A stretch of 64,000 nucleotides of DNA. Origin: Coprococcus sp. OM04-5BH. Lineage in GTDB: Bacteria > Bacillota > Clostridia > Lachnospirales > Lachnospiraceae. Position 1 is the stretch's first letter. Every line of letters starts with the position of its first letter. The notes under the pieces were generated by a model. That model did no database searches, was not told the DNA's origin, and was given only the letters and a program-made list of their open reading frames with translations. The position numbers and the translations under genes were made by a program. This document shows, one piece after another, positions 26,127 to 34,901 of this stretch. The stretch is taken from NCBI RefSeq assembly GCF_003482105.1, contig NZ_QULM01000001.1:806001-870000 (forward strand). The letters run 5' to 3'.

Positions 26127-29100
26127 ATGAATAGGATTGTGTTGGAAGGATATATAGTGATTTCAGTCATGATCGCTATCACAGATATTTTGCTGGCGAT
26201 CCAGTCTGTGAAGAAGAATAAGACCACAGGAAGGTTTCTGGGATTGGCTTGTGCCGCTGCAGCCTTAGTAGATATCAGCTATCTCATCAGTATCATAAGC
26301 AAGTCTTATCTGAACATGTCTATAATGTCAAGTGTATATTTTGTGGGCATAGACTTTATGTTGGTGTGCCTCTTGATGTTCACAGTATATTTCACAAAAG
26401 GAAGATTTTCAAAGTACGGCAGACTGGCTGTAGGATTCTGTTATTTATATTCATTTTATGAGCTGGTGATATTTGCAATAAATCCATTCAAAGAGATTGC
26501 CATAGGCTATGTGGAGCGTGATACATTCATAGCCGGATATATATATCGGATGAAGCCTCTTTATTACATGCATTTGGTATTTTCCTATTCACTTGTTGTG
26601 ATAGTGCTGTTCCTTCTTGTAAGGAAGATGTGCAGGATACCAAGAGAATACCGTTCCCAGTATAGCTGTGTTATCATCGGAATCGCCATGATCGTACTGG
26701 TGAATGGCGTGTTCCTGTTCCTTCCGGGAAACAATGTGTATAACCTGCTTGATTACTCCATCTGCGGATACAGTCTGATCTCATTTCTGATTTATTGGAG
26801 CTGTTTCAATTACTCCACTCATGGAATGTTAAATAAGCTTAAAACCTATGTATTTGAAAACGTTGGTCAGGGCATAGTTCTGTTTGATTACGAGGAACAT
26901 CTTATCCTTCACAACGAGAGAGCCGATTATTTCCTGGGAGAAAAGCTCTTAGGCAAATGCGAAAATCTCGGGGATTTCCTTGCAGCATACAACCTGTCGG
27001 CAAATCTCGCCACTGAGGATGACAGTTTTTCACTCCAATGTTATATAAGAGCAGACAATGAGGAGCGTCCCCTCAGATGTGATGTTAGGAGGCTTGACAA
27101 TGAAAAGGGAAGAAAACTTGGGCAAATGTTTGTATTCTCCGATATTGCTCTGGAGACAGATATGCTTACCGGATTCCAGAAATGGGAGAGCTTTAAACGT
27201 CTTGCCATAGAAGAGAAAGATCACTTTACCTTCCCTGTAGGAGTTGCCATATGTGATATAAATAGTCTTTCAACAATTAACAGTACCCTTGGTAATCAGG
27301 CGGGAGACAAGGAGATCAGGACACTTTCGGATATTATACGCAGATGCTTCCCCGAGAGGACATATTATGTTCGTGGAACTGATGCCAATCTCATTGCACT
27401 GTGCAGTAAGAGCAGTGAAGAGGAAATGTTTAATTGCCTCTCCAAGGTAAGGAAGCTTTATGCTGGAAGTATCCAGTATGCGGTAAGTGTGGCAGGGACT
27501 GCAAGCCAAAACATAACCGATGTCATTCAGGACGCAGCTCGTGCTATGCGTGCCAAGAAGCTGGTGGATTACAAGTCCATACATTCAGATATGCTCGCAT
27601 CACTGATCAGGGCTCTTGAGGAGTGTGACAGTGATACGGAACATCACGTTCGCAGAACACAGAGGTTGGGAGCAGAACTTGGCAAGAGGATCGAGCTTAC
27701 GGATATTCAGCAGAGTAAGCTGGCACTGCTTTGTCTGTTACATGACATTGGTAAGATAGGTGTTCCCATGGAGATCCTTAACAAGCCTGGTAAGCTTACG
27801 GATGAAGAGTGGAAGATAATGCGTTCCCATGTTGAGAAGGGATATGAAATTGCAAATAGCAATACTGAGCTTAAGCAGATTGCAGAGGAAGTGCGTCACC
27901 ATCATGAAAGATGGGACGGAAATGGTTATCCTGATGGACTCAGCCGAGAAAGTATTCCGATACTTTCAAGAGTTATTGCAGTTGTTGATGCCTTTGATGC
28001 CATGACAAATGATCGGTCTTACAGAAAAGCCATGTCAATTCCAAAGGCTCTGGAAGAATTAAAGAAAAATGCCGGCACCCAGTTTGATCCATATATAGTG
28101 GCAGAATTTATCAAGCTGGTTTCCGAGAATTATACAGCAGAGGACACAGAGGAAGCTACAGAAAAAGTTGAAAATACTGAGCGGAGGCAGCTTATGGGGG
28201 ATAGTACCGATGGTGAAAATATTCCCAATACCTCAAATGTCCATAATGTGCAGTACAGCAGATATCTTCTTGATATGTTCAACAATATAATTTCTGTGGA
28301 CGATAATTTTGAGGCGCTTACCGGTTACACCAGAGAAGATGTAGAAAAAGGAATGAACCAGCAGGATCTTATTCCGGAGGAAGAACGTACGGAGTATCTG
28401 TGTCAGACCGCTGCAAATCTTGCAAAAAGTACATTTGTATTCCAGGAGCACAGAATACGCCGGAAAAATGGAAGCAACATATGTGTGTTGTGTTACGGAA
28501 GGAAGTTTTATGATTCAGCTATAAAAGAAGACAGGATGGAGATTATTATTACAGATATTTCAAAGACGTATTCAATGAAGGTTCTTACAGATGTGGAGCA
28601 GAATAAGGCTGAAGCGAGACTCAGAAACTGGGAGAGCACATATCGTTCAGATTCACTTACAGGCCTGTTGAATCATGCAGCCTTCAGAAATGACATGGAG
28701 ATGAAGCTGCTTGCAGGGGATTCAATAGTTATGATGATAATGATGGATGTGGACAGGTTCAAACAGTACAATGACACTTACGGTCATCACAACGGAGATA
28801 AGTATCTGGTTCTTGTGGCACAGGCACTGCTTATGTCATTAAGAGATGAAGATTATGCATGCAGGATGGGCGGCGATGAATTCGCAGCGATGTTGTTCTT
28901 CGGAAAAAATATTCCTGACAAAGCAATAAGGGAGAGAGCACAGCAGATATTCGACAAAGTTAATCTCACTGTGAAATCTGCAGAGGGAAGTTCCGGTATA
29001 TCCATGGGCGCAGTAATAGCTAAAACAGAGGTGACCTTTAATCAGTTGTATGAAGAGTCAGATAATGCACTCTACAGTGCAAAGGAAAAGGGAAGAGGCA

Positions 29101-29135
29101 GAATTGTGGTTGTGGGGCATGGACAGAAAGCATAA
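26127..29135 (+). CDS. Membrane cyclic-di-GMP protein: 7TM, degenerate GGDEF, HD-GYP, PAS, GGDEF
   Basis: The ATG at 26127 follows GGGAGG. The 1002-residue protein has about eight N-terminal membrane helices (residues 5-230), a PAS-like linker (about 245-340), a degenerate GGDEF domain in which the active-site motif is RGTDAN (about 345-485), an HD-GYP phosphodiesterase domain (LLHDIGKIG near residue 538, HHERWDGNGYPDGL near 597), a PAS domain (about 715-815) and a C-terminal GGDEF domain with intact MGGDEFAAM (near 914). It should both make and break down cyclic di-GMP, with the first GGDEF perhaps a GTP sensor. It stands alone with its own terminator. Confidence 0.9.
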   Translation: MNRIVLEGYIVISVMIAITDILLAIQSVKKNKTTGRFLGLACAAAALVDISYLISIISKSYLNMSIMSSVYFVGIDFMLVCLLMFTVYFTKGRFSKYGRLAVGFCYLYSFYELVIFAINPFKEIAIGYVERDTFIAGYIYRMKPLYYMHLVFSYSLVVIVLFLLVRKMCRIPREYRSQYSCVIIGIAMIVLVNGVFLFLPGNNVYNLLDYSICGYSLISFLIYWSCFNYSTHGMLNKLKTYVFENVGQGIVLFDYEEHLILHNERADYFLGEKLLGKCENLGDFLAAYNLSANLATEDDSFSLQCYIRADNEERPLRCDVRRLDNEKGRKLGQMFVFSDIALETDMLTGFQKWESFKRLAIEEKDHFTFPVGVAICDINSLSTINSTLGNQAGDKEIRTLSDIIRRCFPERTYYVRGTDANLIALCSKSSEEEMFNCLSKVRKLYAGSIQYAVSVAGTASQNITDVIQDAARAMRAKKLVDYKSIHSDMLASLIRALEECDSDTEHHVRRTQRLGAELGKRIELTDIQQSKLALLCLLHDIGKIGVPMEILNKPGKLTDEEWKIMRSHVEKGYEIANSNTELKQIAEEVRHHHERWDGNGYPDGLSRESIPILSRVIAVVDAFDAMTNDRSYRKAMSIPKALEELKKNAGTQFDPYIVAEFIKLVSENYTAEDTEEATEKVENTERRQLMGDSTDGENIPNTSNVHNVQYSRYLLDMFNNIISVDDNFEALTGYTREDVEKGMNQQDLIPEEERTEYLCQTAANLAKSTFVFQEHRIRRKNGSNICVLCYGRKFYDSAIKEDRMEIIITDISKTYSMKVLTDVEQNKAEARLRNWESTYRSDSLTGLLNHAAFRNDMEMKLLAGDSIVMMIMMDVDRFKQYNDTYGHHNGDKYLVLVAQALLMSLRDEDYACRMGGDEFAAMLFFGKNIPDKAIRERAQQIFDKVNLTVKSAEGSSGISMGAVIAKTEVTFNQLYEESDNALYSAKEKGRGRIVVVGHGQKA

Positions 29136-29486
29136 ATCATAAAATGGCAGAAAGGTTATAAAATTCAGAAAATTGGTCAGGAGAAGAAAAAATATATAAT
29201 CCATAAACATCAAATAAGTGAATATGGAATTCACAATGTAAAGGTGCATTTTCAGTGTTATACGAAACAAACATAAGAAGATGCACCTTTTATTTTCTTA
29301 AAAAATCCCCGCATAAAATCAAATAAAAGAAAGCTCAAAGGGATAGTAATTACCCCGGCAGTGGTTATAATTAATGGTGATATGCAAATATAAGCATGTA
29401 GATCTTTCTTTGGGAATCTGATGAGATAACCAGGCTGACGAGTTGGATTTCCTATGAAAGCATGGCATGTCAATCAGGAGGATATT
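29136..29486. other. Intergenic region before sdaAB
   Basis: No gene is supported. After the terminator at 29240-29296 the sequence is AT-rich leader ending in the CAGGAGG site of sdaAB; I see no clear riboswitch fold. Confidence 0.4.
29240..29296 (+). terminator. Intrinsic terminator with long loop
   Basis: AAAGGTGCAT (29240-29249) pairs perfectly with ATGCACCTTT (29281-29290), followed by TATTTTCTT. Confidence 0.65.
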
Positions 29487-30146
29487 ATGAATATTTTTGA
29501 TATAGTGGGACCTGTAATGGTAGGACCTTCAAGCTCCCACACCGCAGGTGCGGTAAAGATAGGATATGTGAGCAGAAAGCTGTTGGGGGAGGAAGTAAAA
29601 GAAGCACGGATACTGCTTTATGGCTCATTTCTCACAACAGGTACAGGTCACGGAACCAGAAAGGCACTGGTTGCAGGACTGTTAGGCATGAAGACCGATG
29701 ATATAAGGATACCGGACGCCATAGAGCTGGCAGAGAAAGCAGGCATGAAGATAGAATTCGGCGAGGCACATCTGAAGGAGGCACATCCCAATACTGCCCA
29801 GCTGTTCCTTACCGGTGTATCGGGAAGAACCCTTGAGATAATAGGACAGTCACTTGGCGGTTCCAGGATAAATATTGCTGAGATAGATGGAATAGAGACC
29901 AATTTCTCCGGGGAGTATCCTACGCTGGTTGTTCACAATCTGGATCAGCCGGGACATGTCTCGGAGGTCACATCCATGCTTGCCCACAAGGGGGTAAATA
30001 TAGCTTATATGCAGCTTTACCGTTCAAACCGTGGCGGCGAAGCAGTAATGGTTGTTGAATGTGACCAGGAAATACCGAGAGAGGGAATTGAATGGCTTGA
30101 GAAGGTAGAGGGCGTGAAAAAGGTCACATATCTGTCAAAATTATAG
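29487..30146 (+). CDS. sdaAB: L-serine dehydratase, iron-sulfur dependent, beta subunit
   Basis: ATG 29487 is chosen for its CAGGAGG site; the frame is open 33 bases further. The 219-residue subunit starts with the FDIVGPVMVGPSSSHTAGA signature, has the GSFLTTGTGHGT and SLGGSRINI segments, and ends in an ACT domain (about 148-219, YPTLVVHNLDQPGHVSEVTSMLA in outline). With SdaAA it deaminates L-serine to pyruvate and ammonia in the cytoplasm using an oxygen-labile [4Fe-4S] cluster. The alpha-subunit gene follows 58 bases downstream. Confidence 0.95.
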   Translation: MNIFDIVGPVMVGPSSSHTAGAVKIGYVSRKLLGEEVKEARILLYGSFLTTGTGHGTRKALVAGLLGMKTDDIRIPDAIELAEKAGMKIEFGEAHLKEAHPNTAQLFLTGVSGRTLEIIGQSLGGSRINIAEIDGIETNFSGEYPTLVVHNLDQPGHVSEVTSMLAHKGVNIAYMQLYRSNRGGEAVMVVECDQEIPREGIEWLEKVEGVKKVTYLSKL

Positions 30147-30204
30147 GTTTGTGAGCCGGGCAAATAATGATCATGTCAGGTTTTAGATTAAGGAGATTGG
30201 GTGT

Positions 30205-31071
30205 ATGATAACATATCAGAATATTAAGGATATACAGAAGCTGTGCAGGGAAGAAAAGCTTGAATTTTGGAAGGTCGTAGAACTGGCGGACGCAGAAGAA
30301 AGGGGCGTGCCCGAAGAAGAGTCATTTGACATGATGAGTGAGATGTACAAGGCAATGGAACTAGCGGACACCTCCTATGACGGCAGTCTCCGGTCAGCGT
30401 CAGGACTTGCAGGCGGAGACGGTGAGAAGCTCCATAGATACAATGAAGAAGGGAAGAATATATGCGGCCCGTTTATCTCCAAGGTTATGGAGAAGGCGAT
30501 AAAGATGGGCGAGTCAAATGCCTGCATGAGAAGAATAGTTGCGGCCCCGACTGCTGGCTCATGTGGTGTTATTCCGGCCGTGTTTCTTACGGCAGGTGAA
30601 GAGCTTGGAATAGACTATGAGCAGATGACTAAGGCCATGTATGTGGCTGCGGGAGTAGGTGCAGTTATAGCGAAGAATGCATCCATAGCCGGGGCTTCCG
30701 GCGGATGTCAGGCAGAAATCGGTTCTGCCAGTGCCATGGCGGCAGCAGGACTTGTAAGTGTTATGGGCGGCGATCATGAGGCAATCGGGGACGCGGCAGC
30801 ATTTGCCCTGAAGAACATGCTGGGACTTGCCTGTGATCCGGTGTGCGGCTTGGTTGAAGTTCCCTGTGTGAAGAGAAATGTGGCAGGTGCAGTAAATGCA
30901 GTGACCTCAGCCCAGATGGCACTGGCAGGCATAAGGAGTGCCATACCTGTTGATGAAGTGATCGACGCAATGAGGCGGATTGGAAATGACATGTCTCCGA
31001 CCATCAAGGAAACCGGGCTTGGGGGATTGGCAACGACACCTACTGCGGTGGAGATCGGGAAGCGGATGTGA
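30205..31071 (+). CDS. sdaAA: L-serine dehydratase, iron-sulfur dependent, alpha subunit
   Basis: The 288-residue catalytic subunit has the family motifs AAPTAGSCGVIPA, ASGGCQAEIGSASAMAAA and LGLACDPVCGLVEVPC, which supply the cluster cysteines, and ends with the usual GGLATTPTAVEIGKRM-like tail. The start follows AGGAGATTGG. Together with SdaAB it catabolises serine. The split two-subunit form is typical of Clostridia. Confidence 0.95.
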   Translation: MITYQNIKDIQKLCREEKLEFWKVVELADAEERGVPEEESFDMMSEMYKAMELADTSYDGSLRSASGLAGGDGEKLHRYNEEGKNICGPFISKVMEKAIKMGESNACMRRIVAAPTAGSCGVIPAVFLTAGEELGIDYEQMTKAMYVAAGVGAVIAKNASIAGASGGCQAEIGSASAMAAAGLVSVMGGDHEAIGDAAAFALKNMLGLACDPVCGLVEVPCVKRNVAGAVNAVTSAQMALAGIRSAIPVDEVIDAMRRIGNDMSPTIKETGLGGLATTPTAVEIGKRM

Positions 31072-31090
31072 TTAACTTTGTAAAAAATGA

Positions 31091-31116
31091 TTTTGTTAAA
31101 ATTGATTTTAACAAAA
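31091..31116 (+). repeat. AT-rich inverted repeat after sdaAA
   Basis: TTTTGTTAAAA and TTTTAACAAAA form a perfect 11-bp stem with a TTGA loop, inside a stretch of imperfect GATTTTAAnAAAA direct repeats (31085-31130). It could fold in RNA between sdaAA and the next gene, but has no T run. Confidence 0.5.
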
Positions 31117-31187
31117 CTGATTTTAATAAAATATTAACTAAAAATATTAGGAAAACTAAATTTATCAATTATATTTTCAGGAGCAAC

Positions 31188-31661
31188 ATGGAAACAATAA
31201 CAGGACTTATAATGATAAACCTCATAGGCTGCCTTTTCTTCATAAAAGGCAGGGCAGATAAAGATAATATGATGGCAAGGGTAACGTTGGTAAGTGTATT
31301 TACTGCCATCCTTGCCGTTACGGTGACATTAAAGTTTGGTAGCACAGGTGAGATCGCCGGATGGGATTTAAGGTTCTGGCGGGCATACGCAGATAACAGT
31401 ATATTGATATGGTATACCCTTATCATAAACGCTGTTTCTTTCGTAGTCTTTGGAGTGGACAAATATAAGGCGGTGAAGGGACGATATCGTATCCCGGTGG
31501 CTGTGCTCATTTACCTTGCATTTGCAGGTGGTTCTGCAGGAACTGCGGTGGGAATGGTGCTGTTCAGACATAAAATAAGAAAGAACTACTTTGTTGTGGG
31601 GGTCCCAATGATAATTGTAATGCAGATACTGCTTATGGTGTGTGGACTTAATTGGGGATAA
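31188..31661 (+). CDS. DUF1294 membrane protein
   Basis: I choose ATG 31188 (CAGGAG 6 bases upstream; 157 aa). The frame is open back to a GTG at 31068 overlapping the sdaAA stop, but that extension is encoded by AT-rich repeats. Residues 1-70 hold two or three membrane helices; the C-terminal part (about 80-150) is a DUF1294 domain: INAVSFVVFGVDKYKAVKGRYRIP, LAFAGGSAGTAVGMVLFRHKIRKNYF in outline. Function unknown; DUF1294 is usually a short stand-alone two-helix protein, here fused to an extra N-terminal membrane region. Confidence 0.8.
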   Translation: METITGLIMINLIGCLFFIKGRADKDNMMARVTLVSVFTAILAVTVTLKFGSTGEIAGWDLRFWRAYADNSILIWYTLIINAVSFVVFGVDKYKAVKGRYRIPVAVLIYLAFAGGSAGTAVGMVLFRHKIRKNYFVVGVPMIIVMQILLMVCGLNWG

Positions 31662-31737
31662 AAAGTGCAAATTATTTATCCACCTTGCTGATAAAATAGT
31701 CACAACAGGTTGGAAAACATAGCGAACCAATAAAACG

Positions 31738-31778
31738 AAAAAGACTGTCAAAAGGTGTACCTTTTGACAGTCTTTTTT
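31738..31778 (+). terminator. Palindrome copy 1, likely bidirectional terminator
   Basis: A perfect 19-bp inverted repeat (arms 31738-31756 and 31759-31777, core ACTGTCAAAAGGT) with A5 on the left and T6 on the right, so it can end transcription in both directions. The same core recurs at 31871, 42990 and 43164. Confidence 0.7.
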
Positions 31779-31870
31779 CATGTACAAGTCTACTACAAAT
31801 GTTGGAAATGTTCAACAGTAATAGGCTCGTTTTTTGTTCAAAATGCCCAAAAGCCCCCTTTGATTTTGGG

Positions 31871-31898
31871 ACTGTCAAAAGGTACACCTTTTGATAGT
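31871..31898 (+). repeat. Palindrome copy 2
   Basis: ACTGTCAAAAGGT / ACCTTTTGATAGT, 13-bp arms with one G-U pair and a 2-bp centre, no T run. It lies 81 bases upstream of the LRR gene start and is oriented as an operator or RNA hairpin rather than a terminator. Confidence 0.65.
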
Positions 31899-31930
31899 AA
31901 ATTGGATTCAAATAGTTCTATACAAAAAAT

Positions 31931-31958
31931 GGCACGCCATCACTTTGGGAGCCGTGTC
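31931..31958 (+). repeat. GCACG-type leader hairpin, copy 2
   Basis: GCACGCCATCACTTTGGGAG then CCGTGT resembles the element at 55398 (GCACGCCATCACCTTGTGAG, CCGTGC) and a diverged one at 25936. The outer GCACG/CGTGY can pair. It sits just before the ribosome site. Confidence 0.45.
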
Positions 31959-31978
31959 AGTAAGAGGAGGAGAAACAA

Positions 31979-34780
31979 ATGACAAAGAAAACCATAGCGG
32001 TGGCGTTATCATTGTCACTGGGCTTAAGCGGTGTGGCACCTGCCATACCTTCAAATGCAGCAGAGCTGCCGGGGGACACAGGCGTTGTTAATGAGGTGAG
32101 TGTTGCAACAGATACAGACGCAGATTATCAGGAACAGGAGGCAGTCCAGGCAGACAATGCTGTCCAGGCGGAGAATCTTGTGGCTGTAAATGAGACTAAT
32201 TTCCCTGATGAGGCATTCAGAAAATCCCTCAAAGAAACCTATGATACAGATGGCGATGGCTACATAGACGCCAATGCAATTACAATAGTGAAGGCGACCA
32301 GATCGGGAGTTGCCTCAGTTAAGGGAATAGAATTATTCCCAAATCTGCAATATCTGATGTTAGGCGGAAACAAGATTTCAAGCATAGATGTAAGTAAGAA
32401 TACCGAACTGCTGCAGATAAGCATGTTTGACAATGCTCTTACTTCCATTGATCTGAGCCATAATACAAAACTGAAGATATTTGATTTTGCCAATAATAAT
32501 CTCACATCACTTGATATAGACAACAATGCTGATCTGACAAGCATTACATGTAGAGGTAATAAATTGACATCCTTAAATCTTACAAATCAGGGAGAACTTG
32601 AATTTCTGGATTGCAGGGATAATAAGATTAGTGAGTTGGATCTGAGCAAATGTGAAAAGTTGGCGTATCTTTATTGCGGCAATAATGAACTTCACACTTT
32701 AAACCTTAGGAATAATACTGCACTGAAAACACTTTCCTGTGCATACAATTATTTTGAAGGGGTGGACTTCTCATATCTTGATACAGACAAACTTAGAACC
32801 TGTGAGATTACACCTTTTAAGGAACAGGTGCTGTTAAATGAAACAAATTTCCCGGATGACAACTTCAGAACATATTTGTCAGAAACATTTGATCTGGATA
32901 AGGATGGAGTTATCTTAAACCACGATGTAAAGGAGTTGCGTGTATCGAACAAGGAAATCAGTTCACTTAAGGGAATAGAACTTTTTCCTGCTATTACAGT
33001 GCTCCAGTGTGGCGAAAATCAGCTAAGAGAACTTGATCTCAGCAATAACAAAGCGTTGAAAAGTCTCTGGTGTTATGAAAACAATCTTGAACACCTTGAC
33101 CTGAGGAATAATACGGCACTTACGTATTTTGATTGCAGAGATAACTATCTGGCAGATGAAGATTTCTCATATTTGAACATTTCCGAAGATAATTTACGAT
33201 TGACACCTCAGAAAGTAAAAGTAGCCCTGACTGAGGAGAATTTCCCTGATGAGGCCTTTAGAAATTATCTTGCGGAAGAGTTTGATCCGGATGGTACCGG
33301 CAGCATAGTGAGGGACAACGTTAAATACCTCCATGCAAATGACATGGGAATAAAGTCTCTTAAGGGCATCGAGCTGCTTACTAATGTGTATGTTATCGAG
33401 TGTAATGGAAATGAACTGACAGAGCTTGACGTCAGCAAGAATGAAAAGCTTGCAACTCTGGACTGTGATACAAATAAGCTGACAAGCCTTGATGTTTCAA
33501 AAAACACGAACCTTGAGAACCTCAGCATATGTCAGAACAATATTGAGAACATAGACCTGTCAAATAATGATAAGCTTGTCTACCTGGAGTGTGTAAAGAA
33601 TAAGATTAAAGAGCTTGATGTTACAAATAACTTTAACCTTGAGACCCTGGATTGTGCAGAGAATAAGATTAAAGAGCTTGATGTTACAAATAACACGAAC
33701 CTTGAGACACTGTATTGCGAGAAAAATAAAATAACCAGTCTTGATCTGACTTATAACAGTTTTCTGAAGCGACTCTGGTGTGGTGACAACGAGATCAGTG
33801 ACATCGATCTGAGTAGTTGTGAAATGCTTACAGAGCTTAATATTTATTCTGCAGAGCTTACTAAGCTGGATGTGAGCTGGTGCAGCAATCTTCAGAAGCT
33901 TTACTGTGGTGGCAATAAGCTCACGAGCCTTGATGTGTCCGGCAATACAAAGCTTGAGACCCTGGATTGCTATGAAAATAAAATAACCAACCTTGATCTG
34001 AGCACAAATACTGAACTTACCTGTCTGGATTGCAGTTATAACAGGCTTGAGAAGCTTGATCTCAGAAAGAATACAAAGCTTAACTGGTTTGATTGCGAGG
34101 AAAACTATATGCCTGACGAGGATTTTTCATATCTTGATAAAGATAACATGGAGAAATGCAATACAGGCAATCAGCACAAGGTTGAAGATATCTACATTGA
34201 CGATAACGGAACCTGGTATTACATGAAATACGGTGAGAATGATAAGAATGCGACTAAGTTGTTCAAGTATGAGGGCACATGGTATTACGTGAATAAGGGT
34301 ATTGTTGATTTCAACGCCACAACCCTCGTAAAGCACGGCAATAGCTGGTATTACGTGAACAAGGGCAAGGTTGATTTCAATGCAAGAACCCTGTGCAAAT
34401 ACAATGGTGTCTACTACTTTGTACAGAATGGCAAGATGGATACCAAGTCAGTGACTCTCTGCAAGTACGGCAGCAGCTGGTATTATATCAAGAATGGTAG
34501 GATTGACAAAACAAGAACCCTCTGTAAGTACAATAATACCTACTACTTCGTGCAGAACGGCAAGATGGACACCAAGTCAGTGACTCTCTGCAAGTACGGC
34601 AGCAGCTGGTACTACATAAAGAATGGTAAGATCGACAAGTCAAAGACCCTGTGCAAATACAACGGCAAATGGTACTACGTGAATAACGGCAAGGTTGATT
34701 TCAATTACACAGGAAATGTTACCTACAATGGCTCTGTTTACTATGTTAAGAAGGGAATTATGCAGAAAAAGGTAAAATAA
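31979..34780 (+). CDS. LRR surface protein with EF-hand-like loops and wall-binding-like repeats (paralog 1)
   Basis: The 933-residue protein has a signal peptide (KKTIAVALSLSLGLSGVAPAIPSNAA), three LRR modules, and a C-terminal repeat region. Each LRR module begins with an NFPDEAFR..L cap and an EF-hand-like loop (DTDGDGYI, DLDKDGVI, DPDGTGSI near residues 90, 300, 430), then about 20-22-residue LRRs of the type LTSLDVSKNTKLETLDC. From about residue 740, nine or ten 20-residue repeats (TWYYVNKGKVDFNATTLVKYG type) resemble choline/glucan-binding-like wall repeats. There is no LPXTG motif. It is probably secreted and held on the cell surface by the repeats. AGGAGGAG precedes the start. Paralogs are at 41063, 43264, 45638 and 47620. 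Confidence 0.85.
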   Translation: MTKKTIAVALSLSLGLSGVAPAIPSNAAELPGDTGVVNEVSVATDTDADYQEQEAVQADNAVQAENLVAVNETNFPDEAFRKSLKETYDTDGDGYIDANAITIVKATRSGVASVKGIELFPNLQYLMLGGNKISSIDVSKNTELLQISMFDNALTSIDLSHNTKLKIFDFANNNLTSLDIDNNADLTSITCRGNKLTSLNLTNQGELEFLDCRDNKISELDLSKCEKLAYLYCGNNELHTLNLRNNTALKTLSCAYNYFEGVDFSYLDTDKLRTCEITPFKEQVLLNETNFPDDNFRTYLSETFDLDKDGVILNHDVKELRVSNKEISSLKGIELFPAITVLQCGENQLRELDLSNNKALKSLWCYENNLEHLDLRNNTALTYFDCRDNYLADEDFSYLNISEDNLRLTPQKVKVALTEENFPDEAFRNYLAEEFDPDGTGSIVRDNVKYLHANDMGIKSLKGIELLTNVYVIECNGNELTELDVSKNEKLATLDCDTNKLTSLDVSKNTNLENLSICQNNIENIDLSNNDKLVYLECVKNKIKELDVTNNFNLETLDCAENKIKELDVTNNTNLETLYCEKNKITSLDLTYNSFLKRLWCGDNEISDIDLSSCEMLTELNIYSAELTKLDVSWCSNLQKLYCGGNKLTSLDVSGNTKLETLDCYENKITNLDLSTNTELTCLDCSYNRLEKLDLRKNTKLNWFDCEENYMPDEDFSYLDKDNMEKCNTGNQHKVEDIYIDDNGTWYYMKYGENDKNATKLFKYEGTWYYVNKGIVDFNATTLVKHGNSWYYVNKGKVDFNARTLCKYNGVYYFVQNGKMDTKSVTLCKYGSSWYYIKNGRIDKTRTLCKYNNTYYFVQNGKMDTKSVTLCKYGSSWYYIKNGKIDKSKTLCKYNGKWYYVNNGKVDFNYTGNVTYNGSVYYVKKGIMQKKVK

Positions 34781-34901
34781 ATACTGACGGCTGATCATTT
34801 GCAGATCAGTGGAGAATATCGGCTCATTTGTAGTTGCATTAGTGATTGCAGATGAGCTGATGTTAAAATGATAGATTTTTAGGCTGAATTAGGAGGGAAA
34901 A

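Larger units (their letters stand above)
31662..31978. other. Intergenic region with paired palindromes
   Basis: No gene is supported. It contains two copies of the ACTGTCAAAAGGT palindrome (31738-31777 and 31871-31898) and a GCACG-type hairpin element (31932-31957) ahead of the first LRR gene. Confidence 0.6.

Noticed and set aside
31068..31187. N-terminal extension of the DUF1294 protein from the GTG overlapping sdaAA
   Set aside because: The segment is AT-rich direct and inverted repeat sequence, and the ATG at 31188 has a good ribosome site.
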